Below are positions 34,109-46,619 of a DNA stretch of 64,000 nt, piece by piece. The translations under genes and the position numbers were made by a program. Every line of letters begins with the position of its first letter. Within the stretch, counting starts at the first letter, position 1. The notes under the pieces were generated by a model, which was not told the DNA's origin, ran no database searches, and worked only from the letters and a program-made list of their open reading frames with translations. The DNA comes from Drosophila pseudoobscura. Lineage: Eukaryota; Arthropoda; Insecta; Diptera; Drosophilidae. The stretch lies in assembly GCF_009870125.1 (NCBI RefSeq), contig NC_046683.1:32454129-32518128 (forward strand). Direction: 5' to 3'.

Positions 34109-36422
34109 TGTAATGTGCAAGAAATTCTTATTCTTAGAGGTGTGAGATTGTATGTACGGATGGAGGTTGTACCTACATTTTTTGACGGTCAGACACCAAT
34201 AGTATAGCAGGTTTTCGGAACGTGTACCTCTAGCTATGCTCTAACTAGCTCGCCGGAATGTCGTGGGATCTTTCCTACTCTCCTATTTGCCATACGAACA
34301 CATTCGCAAAGATGTTTTAGGTACACTTGATTTAATGTTCAAAAGGAACTCTATAAAAGAAATCAAACAAAAGAAAAGAATGGGAATTTTAACTAACTGG
34401 CTAACCGACTACCGACAAATAGTCAGACTATATTCCGCCGCTCTCGGGGAACTCAGATGACTTTGACCCCTTCTCTACCCTCCCTACCTTTAGTATGCCG
34501 TTTAATCGACATAACGACGGCATAACCCTGATCAAGCGTATCTCTATTTGATCAGCGGACTGCCTCAGGCTCTACTCAGGACAAACAAAAAAGGTTTAAT
34601 GTTCCATTATTATCAGCTAATTATTATTTAACAATTCAAAATTTACGGGTTTGGACTTCATGATTTCCTGGATATGCATAAACTTAATACAACTTAATCA
34701 GATAAAGAAAGAGGAAATAATAACAATTTATATCTAGTTATAAATGTATATGTATATGTATATAGGACTTATGTATGTGTAGAGAATATGGCGTAAAAGA
34801 AATTAAATTGGAAAGAATAGACAAAAATATGATAATAATATAAAAAGAAGGCAAGCGTGAAAGAAAAATTACTAGCCGATCGGCTTTAATTATCGCACGT
34901 ATGTATATGGTTGTTCAACATACCGCAATAGAAGTTTTACAAGACGTATATATATACTTTGAAAATACCCGAGATCTCCGTTTAAGGAAGCTCGTAACTC
35001 ACTCATACTTTATACGAAATATCCGGCGTGTCCGTTGAGCTCAAGGGGCGACGTGGAAACATATTCTGAGGAAAGGAGAAAAATTATAAATATACATGTC
35101 TTCACTTCTAATTCGGATGAAACACCGATTTTATCATTTCCATACCAGTTCGACGACGATTTGCAACTTAACGGCTGATCTTAAAACTATGTGGCTTTCA
35201 CTTGCGCTGATTTTAATTATGGGTCATTATATACATTGTTTGTTTTTCTCTTAACGTCTATACAATACAGAACTAAGATGAATAGCTAGTACGGAATTTA
35301 ATCTTTAATAAAACAAAGAAAATGGAAAATCTCATAAAGAGACTCAAAATTGATACTTTGGTACATTTTGATACGACGACTGTTAAACGGCAGTGTGGAT
35401 CGCAGCAGAATAATGTTTTTTTATTTCCCCAGTTTGGAAATCACTACACACACAACGAAGAAACTACGTGCGAAAGCTTTAGCCGCGCGCTTAACTCGTA
35501 AGCGAGAAGGGTGACGAGTGTGGCATATTAGTTTCTCCGAATTCGCAAGAAGACCATTCTTGTCGTCTTATTTCAAGAAGTACATCAGTTTAAGTATGCA
35601 TCCACATAACTTCAAATTTCACTCTAGTATATCTTCGGACGGCTTTTGCTAGTTTATTTGGTTGTAGTTATCGTGGGTTTATGTAGATGCTGGTTCCTGG
35701 GAAATCCGAGGCCTTTCCCAGATCTACTAAGAAATCGATGGACTTTGACGACTTCGTTATTGGAGGGGTCAGTTGGTACTTTTTCTCTTTCCCGATGTCG
35801 AACGTAGTAAGATTCCCAGTCCTAGGATACGAGACTGTTAAAACTGTTTCACTATTGTACGATTCAAATACCTCTTGTCTTCTTTAAACCAAACCGAATA
35901 ATACAATCCACCAGAACTTCAATTTAATTGGCACGTGTTTGATTGCACGACGTTTTCAAATTCACTGGATATATATATATATTTGCATAGAAAAATACCT
36001 CCGAGTTCGTACAGCTTCACTAAAGCAATGATCCATCTAGAAGTTTTATCACTAGCATTAGCCCTTGCGATCGGAACTTTACCTTCCACAACCAACGGGG
36101 AAATCATACGATGCTAAGCCAAGCTTACACATAGCTCCCACGACTAACGGAGAAATCGTACGATGCTAAGCAAAGCTTACACATAGCTTCCACGACTAAC
36201 GGAGAAATCGTACGATTTCTAGTGAAGCTTTAAAACATAACTCCCACAGAACCACGCTGCTTCTCTCAATTAGATCTTAAGCTCTTCAGTGAAAGCTTTA
36301 ACTACTTCTCTCTTATAATCAATCTCTTATCTTTTTTTAAAAAAGAAGAGTTAATGTTGAACGCGAGGGCAATACTTCCCAAACTGTTCGCTGGAGTTTT
36401 AGAGTCACAACTGGCCACTACA
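34109..36422 (-). repeat. Family S LTR 1 of the tandem
   Basis: 2314 bp, TGTAATGTGC to GGCCACTACA. Its TA tract at about 35970 is uninterrupted. No coding content; short ORFs repeat in every S LTR. Confidence 0.95.
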
Positions 36423-36482
36423 CCACAGTTGAGGAAGCGCTAGTTTTAACTGGCGAGGCCTAAACAGAAGAAGGACAGTTGC

Positions 36483-37650
36483 CTAGGGTTGAACTTGTAT
36501 GTCTTTGAGGTGAAATATTCCTATGTTTTTACCCTGTTCGTTTTCCAGTTTATAATAGGATGAGCCAACTCGTCTAGGTACCACGGCTGAATCAAAAACC
36601 GGCGCTAACTTTGCATTAAACTTTTTACTAGCATTGCTTTGGCAGAAATTGCGGGCAAGTACTGGCTCTCCAACCTTAAACTCAACTTTTCGACAGCGTA
36701 GATTATATCTCCTAGCATTTTGTTCATGTGACTCTTTCACCTTTTTCTTTGCCGATTCGCGAATGATTTGTAGTGCTTCCGGATAACTAATGCGGCTATC
36801 CTCCGATAAGAGTTTTAAGCGGCGAAGCAACTCATAGTCTTTGCCATTCAGAATCATATTTTGTCCCAAGGTTAGGAAATAGGGCGAGTACCCTGTGCTT
36901 TGGTGAATGTTGAATCTGAGAGCAGCACTGATTTCCGGTAATTTGGTATCCCAAGTGGAATGATCCTGGCCTATGTAAGCTCTTATAGCTGCTAACACCG
37001 ATCTATTGAGTCTCTCACTGGCATTCGCCTGTGCTGAATATATCGCCGTCCGAACATGTTGTATTCCAAAGCGGGTTAGAAAAGCCTGAAAGGCTCCAGA
37101 AACGAATTGAGATCCGTTATCTGTTAATATCACCTCGGGGACTCCAAATGTACAGAACAAATAATTTTCAAGGTATTCGCACACCCGATTGGAAGTAAAC
37201 ACCCTGAGGGGGCATAGGAAATGAAATTTTGTGAAGTGATCTACGATAATAAGTACCCCAATATGCCCTTTCTTGGTTCGGGGATATGGACCCAGCAAAT
37301 CTATATAAAGTTTTTTTTTTTTTTTTTTGAAACGGACGATCAGAAACCATTGGTTTTCCCATGGGTGGTTTCAACACGGTGTTCGGGTGTTTGGTGTGAC
37401 GACACACTTCACAATGAGTTACATACTCACGTATTTGCTTGTTCATTTTTGGCCAAAACAAATATCTTTTAATCTTTTCGATGGTTTTTCCCTACTCCAC
37501 TATGAGCGGCATTCGGCGGATCATGGGCCCGCGCGATTACACCTTGGGTGAGTTCTCTAGGAATCCACAATTTCCAAGATAGATTATCTACACCCTTATT
37601 TCCCCGATCAGGTTCGGTTCTTTTGTAGACATAATCATTGAGAATCTTCA
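36483..37650 (-). pseudogene. Family S integrase remnant, tandem unit 1
   Basis: Fused to gag near 37650 by the internal deletion, so protease, RT and RNase H are gone. The remaining integrase starts near LNDYVYKRTEP and keeps the HHCC region and the DDE core. Two breaks: one extra A after GVGK shifts frame near 37488, and an A tract has grown to 18 bases (37311-37328) where the intact S copy has five, shifting frame again. The last part (LGPYPRTKKG to the C-terminus) is open. Confidence 0.9.
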
Positions 37651-38644
37651 TTGTCCGTAAGTATTTCTGCTTCATTCGGTTTGCCGAATTTACCTCGTGG
37701 AAAAGGGTTATGGTTGTCTTTACAGAAGTTTTCATGCTTGCGAACTTCTTCTCTCAGGCCAGTTCGATCGCTGATTTTGAGATGCAAGAGTTCATATCTG
37801 AGGGCTGTTTTTGCGTTACGTTTTAAAATGTCTACTAACTTATTTTCGCTAACCTCGTGTGAGAGCCTGGACACTAATTCTTCGACGGCCGTCTGATAAT
37901 CGTCAAACGATTCACCCTCTCTCTGACGGCGTTTTCTAATCAACTCCCACAAGTCGAAATCATCTTTAGCATCATCGAATCGTTGTCTAAACGAGGCAGA
38001 AAAAGTTTGCCAAGAAAACTGTGGGTTCTTTCTATGGAAGTTCCAAAACCAATCGCTGGCTTTAGCCGAGAAAAGCAGATGCATATTGTCACAGAGTAAT
38101 TCGTAATCGTTATTTAAAGTGGAGGATGTAAGTGAACGAACCCTGTACAGGAATTCGTCGACGTGCATAGCGTCTTTGGATCCGTCAAACTTTAGTCGCC
38201 AGCTGGCTAAGATATTAGCGGCCTTCCCAGGAGCTATCGCCCTGTTAGCGGCATTTGGATGTGGTAATACCCTTTCCCTTCCGTTTTCTGAAGACAACGA
38301 GTTTCCTGATATATTAGGCTCATGATTTTGCCTTGTCGCTTGCACAGGCGTGTTATCTGCAGCTATTGTCATCCTACCTAATTGTTCGCGTAGATTTTCC
38401 TCGATCAAAGTCTTCACGAATGAACCTAGCTCCGCCATCATATCTTTCTGTTGACCTTTTATCAAGGCTTGCATTACCTCAATGGTTCTTTCCGGCATAT
38501 CTCCTTCGGCCGACCTATGGCTGATACTGCCCAAAGAGTTATCCCGAAACTGTTGAGACTGCAACCTAGTATGCATCCCTCTGCGCGATGTAGTTTCCTG
38601 TCACCCGACGCCTTGCCCCCCGGGGTACGTTGTACTGGTGACAT
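37651..38644 (-). pseudogene. gag: Family S Gag remnant, tandem unit 1
   Basis: The main frame from ATG 38576 (MHTRLQSQQ) holds the capsid region (ASWRLKFDGSKDAMHVDEFL, SDWFWNFHRK, LRYELLHLKI), clearly homologous to family R Gag. It is cut at the deletion junction before the zinc knuckle. A further in-phase ATG (MSPVQRTPGG, 38644) lies upstream in another frame, next to a G6 run, so the original start was probably there with one frameshift. No RING motif is present upstream, which distinguishes it from family R. Confidence 0.85.
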
Positions 38645-39233
38645 GTTAAGGTAACCCAATAATACGAGTTCTGATCACTAAATGTGGAAATCCCTAATTA
38701 TAGGACCAAAACTTCAATAAACTTTACAAAATTTTCCTAAATACCCAATATTTGTCCTTTTCGAGCCTGACTCCGTCCGATATACGCTTTCTCTTGTCGC
38801 CGGAATATAACCTCAATGAAATTTAAATTGGTCTATTGTATGTTTATGTGGTCAGTACTCTGGCAATGGCTAATTTCCAAATCTATATCTAGAAAATTAG
38901 ACTTCCGAAAGCCATCGATACTCTTCCTTCATAAACTCTTTTGGGGTTACCCTATCATAATTTTGCCGACCTATCCGCCTTTGTGAATAGCTGTCGTATA
39001 TTCGCAAATTGATTCTGGTAACCTTAAACAAAAATATAACAATTTTCCATCCCTTGCTACCTGGCGGATTCTATTTGGTTAGGTGTTCCGAAACTCAGAA
39101 TCTTAAACCCAAAATTCCATCAATATCCTCCGTTACGGTAGTTGGACTGGACTTATTAATTTTAATGTGGAATTTAAAATTGCAACGAGCTAAGTTTTTT
39201 TGGGGGTTTTAACCAGTAGTAACTAGTACTCGG
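38645..39233 (-). other. Family S 5' leader, tandem unit 1
   Basis: About 590 bp between primer site and gag, AT-rich; I see no gene. The same leader recurs at 43794-44382. Confidence 0.7.
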
Positions 39234-39251
39234 GCCCCACGTTGGGCGCCA
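39234..39251 (-). other. Family S primer-binding site (tRNA-Lys), unit 1
   Basis: TGGCGCCCAACGTGGGGC on the - strand, identical to family R, five bases inside the LTR at 39257. Confidence 0.93.
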
Positions 39252-39256
39252 ATCTA

Positions 39257-41572
39257 TGTAATGTGCAAGAAATTCTTATTCTTAGAGGTGTGAGATTGTA
39301 TGTACGGATGGAGGTTGTACCTACATTTTTTGACGGTCAGACACCAATAGTATAGCAGGATTTCGGAACGTGTACATCTAGCTATGCTCTAACTAGCTCG
39401 CCGGAATGTCGTGGGATCTTTCCTACTCTCCTATTTGCCATACGAACACATTCGCAAAGATGTTTTAGGTACACTTGATTTAATGTTCAAAAGGAACTCT
39501 ATAAAAGAAATCAAACAAAAGAAAAGAATGGGAATTTTAACTAACTGGCTAACCGACTACCGACAAATAGTCAGACTATATTCCGCCGCTCTCGGGGAAC
39601 TCAGATGACTTTGACCCCTTCTCTACCCTCCCTACCTTTAGTATGCCGTTTAATCGACATAACGACGGCATAACCCTGATCAAGCGTATCTCTATTTGAT
39701 CAGCGGACTGCCTCAGGCTCTACTCAGGACAAACACAAAAGGTTTAATGTTCCATTATTATCAGCTAATTATTATTTAACAATTCAAAATTTACGGGTTT
39801 GGACTTCATGATTTCCTGGATATGCATAAACTTAATACAACTTAATCAGATAAAGAAAGAGGAAATAATAACAATTTATATCTAGTTATAAATGTATATG
39901 TATATGTATATAGGACTTATGTATGTGTAGAGAATATGGCGTAAAAGAAATTAAATTGGAAAGAATAGAAAAAAATATGATAATAATATAAAAAGAAGGC
40001 AAGCGTGAAAGAAAAATTACTAGCCGATCGGCTTTAATTATCGCACGTATGTATATGGTTGTTCAACATACCGCAATAGAAGTTTTACAAGACGTATATA
40101 TATACTTTGAAAATACCCGAGATCTCCGTTTAAGGAAGCTCGTAACTCACTCATACTTTATACGAAATATCCGGCGTGTCCGTTGAGCTCAAGGGGCGAC
40201 GTGGAAACATATTCTGAGGAAAGGAGGAAAATTATAAATATACATGTCTTCACTTCTAATTCGGATGAAACACCGATTTTATCATTTCCATACCAGTTCG
40301 ACGACGATTTGCAACTTAACGGCTGATCTTAAAACTATGTGGCTTTCACTTGCGCTGATTTTAATTATGGGTCATTATATACATTGTTTGTTTTTCTCTT
40401 AACGTCTATACAATACAGAACTAAGATGAATAGCTAGTACGGAATTTAATCTTTAATAAAACAAAGAAAATGGAAAATCTCATAAAGAGACTCAAAATTG
40501 ATACTTTGGTACATTTTGATACGACGACTGTTAAACGGCAGTGTGGATCGCAGCAGAATAATGTTTTTTTATTTCCCCAGTTTGGAAATCACTACACACA
40601 CAACGAAGAAACTACGTGCGAAAGCTTTAGCCGCGCGCTTAACTCGTAAGCGAGAAGGGTGACGAGTGTGGCATATTAGTTTCTCCGAATTCGCAAGAAG
40701 ACCATTCTTGTCGTCTTATTTCAAGAAGTACATCAGTTTAAGTATGCATCCACATAACTTCAAATTTCACTCTAGTATATCTTCGGACGGCTTTTGCTAG
40801 TTTATTTGGTTGTAGTTATCGTGGGTTTATGTAGATGCTGGTTCCTGGGAAATCCGAGGCCTTTCCCAGATCTACTAAGAAATCGATGGACTTTGACGAC
40901 TTCGTTATTGGAGGGGTCAGTTGGTACTTTTTCTCTTTCCCGATGTCGAACGTAGTAAGATTCCCAGTCCTAGGATACGAGACTGTTAAAACTGTTTCAC
41001 TATTGTACGATTCAAATACCTCTTGTCTTCTTTAAACCAAACCGAATAATACAATCCACCAGAACTTCAATTTAATTGGCACGTGTTTGATTGCACGACG
41101 TTTTCAAATTCACTGGATATATATATATATATTTGCATAGAAAAATACCTCCGAGTTCGTACAGCTTCACTAAAGCAATGATCCATCTAGAAGTTTTATC
41201 ACTAGCATTAGCCCTTGCGATCGGAACTTTACCTTCCACAACCAACGGGGAAATCATACGATGCTAAGCCAAGCTTACACATAGCTCCCACGACTAACGG
41301 AGAAATCGTACGATGCTAAGCAAAGCTTACACATAGCTTCCACGACTAACGGAGAAATCGTACGATTTCTAGTGAAGCTTTAAAACATAACTCCCACAGA
41401 ACCACGCTGCTTCTCTCAATTAGATCTTAAGCTCTTCAGTGAAAGCTTTAACTACTTCTCTCTTATAATCAATCTCTTATCTTGTTTTAAAAAAGAAGAG
41501 TTAATGTTGAACGCGAGGGCAATACTTCCCAAACTGTTCGCTGGAGTTTTAGAGTCACAACTGGCCACTACA
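39257..41572 (-). repeat. Family S LTR 2 of the tandem
   Basis: 2316 bp with the same termini as LTR 1 and only scattered single-base differences. Shared by both deleted internals. Confidence 0.95.
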
Positions 41573-41632
41573 CCACAGTTGAGGAAGCGCTAGTTTTAAC
41601 TGGCGAGGCCTAAACAGAAGAAGGACAGTTGC

Positions 41633-42800
41633 CTAGGGTTGAACTTGTATGTCTTTGAGGTGAAATATTCCTATGTTTTTACCCTGTTCGTTTTCCAGTT
41701 TATAATAGGATGAGCCAACTCGTCTAGGTACCACGGCTGAATCAAAAACCGGCGCTAACTTTGCATTAAACTTTTTACTAGCATTGCTTTGGCAGAAATT
41801 GCGGGCAAGTACTGGCTCTCCAACCTTAAACTCAACTTTTCGACAGCGTAGATTATATCTCCTAGCATTTTGTTCATGTGACTCTTTCACCTTTTTCTTT
41901 GCCGATTCGCGAATGATTTGTAGTGCTTCCGGATAACTAATGCGGCTATCCTCCGATAAGAGTTTTAAGCGGCGAAGCAACTCATAGTCTTTGCCATTCA
42001 GAATCATATTTTGTCCCAAGGTTAGGAAATAGGGCGAGTACCCTGTGCTTTGGTGAATGTTGGATCTGAGAGCAGCACTGATTTCCGGTAATTTGGTATC
42101 CCAAGTGGAATGATCCTGGCCTATGTAAGCTCTTATAGCTGCTAACACCGATCTATTGAGTCTCTCACTGGCATTCGCCTGTGCTGAATATATCGCCGTC
42201 CGAACATGTTGTATTCCAAAGCGGGTTAGAAAAGCCTGAAAGGCTCCAGAAACGAATTGAGATCCGTTATCTGTTAATATCACCTCGGGGACTCCAAATG
42301 TACAGAACAAATAATTTTCAAGGTATTCGCACACCCGATTGGAAGTAAACACCCTGAGGGGGCATAGGAAATGAAATTTTGTGAAGTGATCTACGATAAT
42401 AAGTACCCCAATATGCCCTTTCTTGGTTCGGGGATATGGACCCAGCAAATCTATATAAAGTTTTTTTTTTTTTTTTTGAAACGGACGATCAGAAACCATT
42501 GGTTTTCCCATGGGTGGTTTCAACACGGTGTTCGGGTGTTTGGTGTGACGACACACTTCACAATGAGTTACATACTCACGTATTTGCTTGTTCATTTTTG
42601 GCCAAAACAAATATCTTTTAATCTTTTCGATGGTTTTTCCCTACTCCACTATGAGCGGCATTCGGCGGATCATGGGCCCGCGCGATTACACCTTGGGTGA
42701 GTTCTCTAGGAATCCACAATTTCCAAGATAGATTATCTACACCCTTATTTCCCCGATCAGGTTCGGTTCTTTTGTAGACATAATCATTGAGAATCTTCAT
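41633..42800 (-). pseudogene. Family S integrase remnant, tandem unit 2
   Basis: Same deletion junction and same extra A after GVGK as unit 1. Its A tract is 17 bases (42462-42478), 12 more than in the intact copy. That keeps frame and inserts four lysines, so 41633-42610 reads through from WPKMNKQIREY to the C-terminus. HHCC and DDE residues are present but there is no start codon context. Confidence 0.9.
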
Positions 42801-43793
42801 TGTCCGTAAGTATTTCTGCTTCATTCGGTTTGCCGAATTTACCTCGTGGAAAAGGGTTATGGTTGTCTTTACAGAAGTTTTCATGCTTGCGAACTTCTTC
42901 TCTCAGGCCAGTTCGATCGCTGATTTTGAGATGCAAGAGTTCATATCTGAGGGCTGTTTTTGCGTTACGTTTTAAAATGTCTACTAACTTATTTTCGCTA
43001 ACCTCGTGTGAGAGCCTGGACACTAATTCTTCGACGGCCGTCTGATAATCGTCAAACGATTCACCCTCTCTCTGACGGCGTTTTCTAATCAACTCCCACA
43101 AGTCGAAATCATCTTTAGCATCATCGAATCGTTGTCTAAACGAGGCAGAAAAAGTTTGCCAAGAAAACTGTGGGTTCTTTCTATGGAAGTTCCAAAACCA
43201 ATCGCTGGCTTTAGCCGAGAAAAGCAGATGCATATTGTCACAGAGTAATTCGTAATCGTTATTTAAAGTGGAGGATGTAAGTGAACGAACCCTGTACAGG
43301 AATTCGTCGACGTGCATAGCGTCTTTGGATCCGTCAAACTTTAGTCGCCAGCTGGCTAAGATATTAGCGGCCTTCCCAGGAGCTATCGCCCTGTTAGCGG
43401 CATTTGGATGTGGTAATACCCTTTCCCTTCCGTTTTCTGAAGACAACGAGTTTCCTGATATATTAGGCTCATGATTTTGCCTTGTCGCTTGCACAGGCGT
43501 GTTATCTGCAGCTATTGTCATCCTACCTAATTGTTCGCGTAGATTTTCCTCGATCAAAGTCTTCACGAATGAACCTAGCTCCGCCATCATATCTTTCTGT
43601 TGACCTTTTATCAAGGCTTGCATTACCTCAATGGTTCTTTCCGGCATATCTCCTTCGGCCGACCTATGGCTGATACTGCCCAAAGAGTTATCCCGAAACT
43701 GTTGAGACTGCAACCTAGTATGCATCCCTCTGCGCGATGTAGTTTCCTGTCACCCGACGCCTTGCCCCCCGGGGTACGTTGTACTGGTGACAT
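42801..43793 (-). pseudogene. gag: Family S Gag remnant, tandem unit 2
   Basis: Protein sequence identical to the unit-1 remnant over 313 codons (ATG 43725), with the same upstream frame break and the same cut before the zinc knuckle. Identity of the lesions shows the two units are duplicates, not independent insertions. Confidence 0.87.
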
Positions 43794-44382
43794 GTTAAGG
43801 TAACCCAATAATACGAGTTCTGATCACTAAATGTGGAAATCCCTAATTATAGGACCAAAACTTCAATAAACTTTACAAAATTTTCCTAAATACCCAATAT
43901 TTGTCCTTTTCGAGCCTGACTCCGTCCGATATACGCTTTCTCTTGTCGCCGGAATATAACCTCAATGAAATTTAAATTGGTCTATTGTATGTTTATGTGG
44001 TCAGTACTCTGGCAATGGCTAATTTCCAAATCTATATCTAGAAAATTAGACTTCCGAAAGCCATCGATACTCTTCCTTCATAAACTCTTTTGGGGTTATC
44101 CTATCATAATTTTGCCGACCTATCCGCCTTTGTGAATAGCTGTCGTATATTCGCAAATTGATTCTGGTAACCTTAAACAAAAATATAACAATTTTCCATC
44201 CCTTGCTACCTGGCGGATTCTATTTGGTTAGGTGTTCCGAAACTCAGAATCTTAAACCCAAAATTCCATCAATATCCTCCGTTACGGTAGTTGGACTGGA
44301 CTTATTAATTTTAATGTGGAATTTAAAATTGCAACGAGCTAAGTTTTTTTGGGGGTTTTAACCAGTAGTAACTAGTACTCGG

Positions 44383-44400
44383 GCCCCACGTTGGGCGCCA
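44383..44400 (-). other. Family S primer-binding site (tRNA-Lys), unit 2
   Basis: Same 18-nt tRNA-Lys match as unit 1, five bases from the LTR at 44406. Confidence 0.93.
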
Positions 44401-44405
44401 ATCTA

Positions 44406-46284
44406 TGTAATGTGCAAGAAATTCTTATTCTTAGAGGTGTGAGATTGTATGTACGGATGGAGGTTGTACCTACATTTTTTGACGGTCAGACACCAATAGT
44501 ATAGCAGGATTTCGGAACGTGTACATCTAGCTATGCTCTAACTAGCTCGCCGGAATGTGTGGGAATGTGTCGTGGGATCTTTCCTACTCTCCTATTTGCC
44601 ATACGAACACATTCGCAAAGATGTTTTAGGTACACTTGATTTAATGTTCAAAAGGAACTCTATAAAAGAAATCAAACAAAAGAAAAGAATGGGAATTTTA
44701 ACTAACTGGCTAACCGACTACCGACAAATAGTCAGACTATATTCCGCCGCTCTCGGGGAACTCAGATGACTTTGACCCCTTCTCTACCCTCCCTACCTTT
44801 AGTATGCCGTTTAATCGACATAACGACGGCATAACCCTGATCAAGCGTATCTCTATTTGATCAGCGGACTGCCTCAGGCTCTACTCAGGACAAACACAAA
44901 AGGTTTAATGTTCCATTATTATCAGCTAATTATTATTTAACAATTCAAAATTTACGGGTTTGGACTTCATGATTTCCTGGATATGCATAAACTTAATACA
45001 ACTTAATCAGATAAAGAAAGAGGAAATAATAACAATTTATATCTAGTTATAAATGTATATGTATATGTATATAGGACTTATGTATGTGTAGAGAATATGG
45101 CGTAAAAGAAATTAAATTGGAAAGAATAGAAAAAAATATGATAATAATATAAAAAGAAGGCAAGCGTGAAAGAAAAATTACTAGCCGATCGGCTTTAATT
45201 ATCGCACGTATGTATATGGTTGTTCAACATACCGCAATAGAAGTTTTACAAGACGTATATATATACTTTGAAAATACCCGAGATCTCCGTTTAAGGAAGC
45301 TCGTAACTCACTCATACTTTATACGAAATATCCGGCGTGTCCGTTGAGCTCAAGGGGCGACGTGGAAACATATTCTGCGGAAAGGAGAAAAATTATAAAT
45401 ATACATGTCTTCACTTCTAATTCGGATGAAACACCGATTTTATCATTTCCATACCAGTTCGACGACGATTTGCAACTTAACGGCTGATCTTAAAACTATG
45501 TGGCTTTCACTTGCGCTGATTTTAATTATGGGTCATTATATACATTGTTTGTTTTTCTCTTAACGTCTATACAATACAGAACTAAGATGAATAGCTAGTA
45601 CGGAATTTAATCTTTAATAAAACAAAGAAAATGGAAAATCTCATAAAGAGACTCAAAATTGATACTTTGGTACATTTTGATACGACGACTGTTAAACGGC
45701 AGTGTGGATCGCAGCAGAATAATGTTTTTTTATTTCCCCAGTTTGGAAATCACTACACACACAACGAAGAAACTACGTGCGAAAGCTTTAGCCGCGCGCT
45801 TAACTCGTAAGCGAGATGGGTGACGAGTGTGGCATATTAGTTTCTCCGAATTCGCAAGAAGACCATTCTTGTCGTCTTATTTCAAGAAGTACATCAGTTT
45901 AAGTATGCATCCACATAACTTCAAATTTCACTCTAGTATATCTTCGGACGGCTTTTGCTAGTTTATTTGGTTGTAGTTATCGTGGGTTTATGTAGATGCT
46001 GGTTCCTGGGAAATCCGAGGCCTTTCCCAGATCTACTAAGAAATCGATGGACTTTGACGACTTCGTTATTGGAGGGGTCAGTTGGTACTTTTTCTCTTTC
46101 CCGATGTCGAACGTAGTAAGATTCCCAGTCCTAGGATACGAGACTGTTAAAACTGTTTCACTATTGTACGATTCAAATACCTCTTGTCTTCTTTAAACCA
46201 AACCGAATAATACAATCCACCAGAACTTCAATTTAATTGGCACGTGTTTGATTGCACGACGTTTTCAAATTCACTGGATATATA
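44406..46284 (-). repeat. Family S LTR 3, first part
   Basis: 5' LTR of unit 2, interrupted at the TA tract by element G. It has a short local duplication near 44555 (GGAATGTGT repeated) absent from LTRs 1 and 2. Confidence 0.93.
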
Positions 46285-46605
46285 TGTAAGATATTATTTG
46301 AAGTATTGTTTATTCGTATTATTATCGCGATGGCCTGGTATGTGTGCTTACAAAAGTTCTTAATATTACGGCTTATTTCTGCTGATTTTCTGCTGCTGCT
46401 TGAGTCGCGTCCGTATGCTGCTGTTCTCTCCTTTTCACTGCTTCGCTCTGTTCCTCTTCTTCTCTGTCTGCTGTTACTACTGCTGTTGCTACTGCTGTTG
46501 CTGCTGCTGTTACTGCTCATCAGCTGTTCCTCTGCTGCTGTTATTACTGCTGTTGCTGCTCCCCGCTGCCCCTTCAATAGGCCAGCTGGCCCACTCCTTC
46601 TTACA
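46285..46605 (-). repeat. Element G 3' LTR
   Basis: 321 bp with a CTG/TTG-rich trinucleotide stretch (46465-46560). The short ORFs rich in Leu, Cys or Ser come from this stretch and are not genes. Confidence 0.93.
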
Positions 46606-46619
46606 CTCGGTCATCCTGA

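Noticed and set aside
37311..37328. A tract read as the poly(A) tail of a processed insertion
   Set aside because: Integrase sequence continues on both sides in register, so it is a homopolymer expansion.
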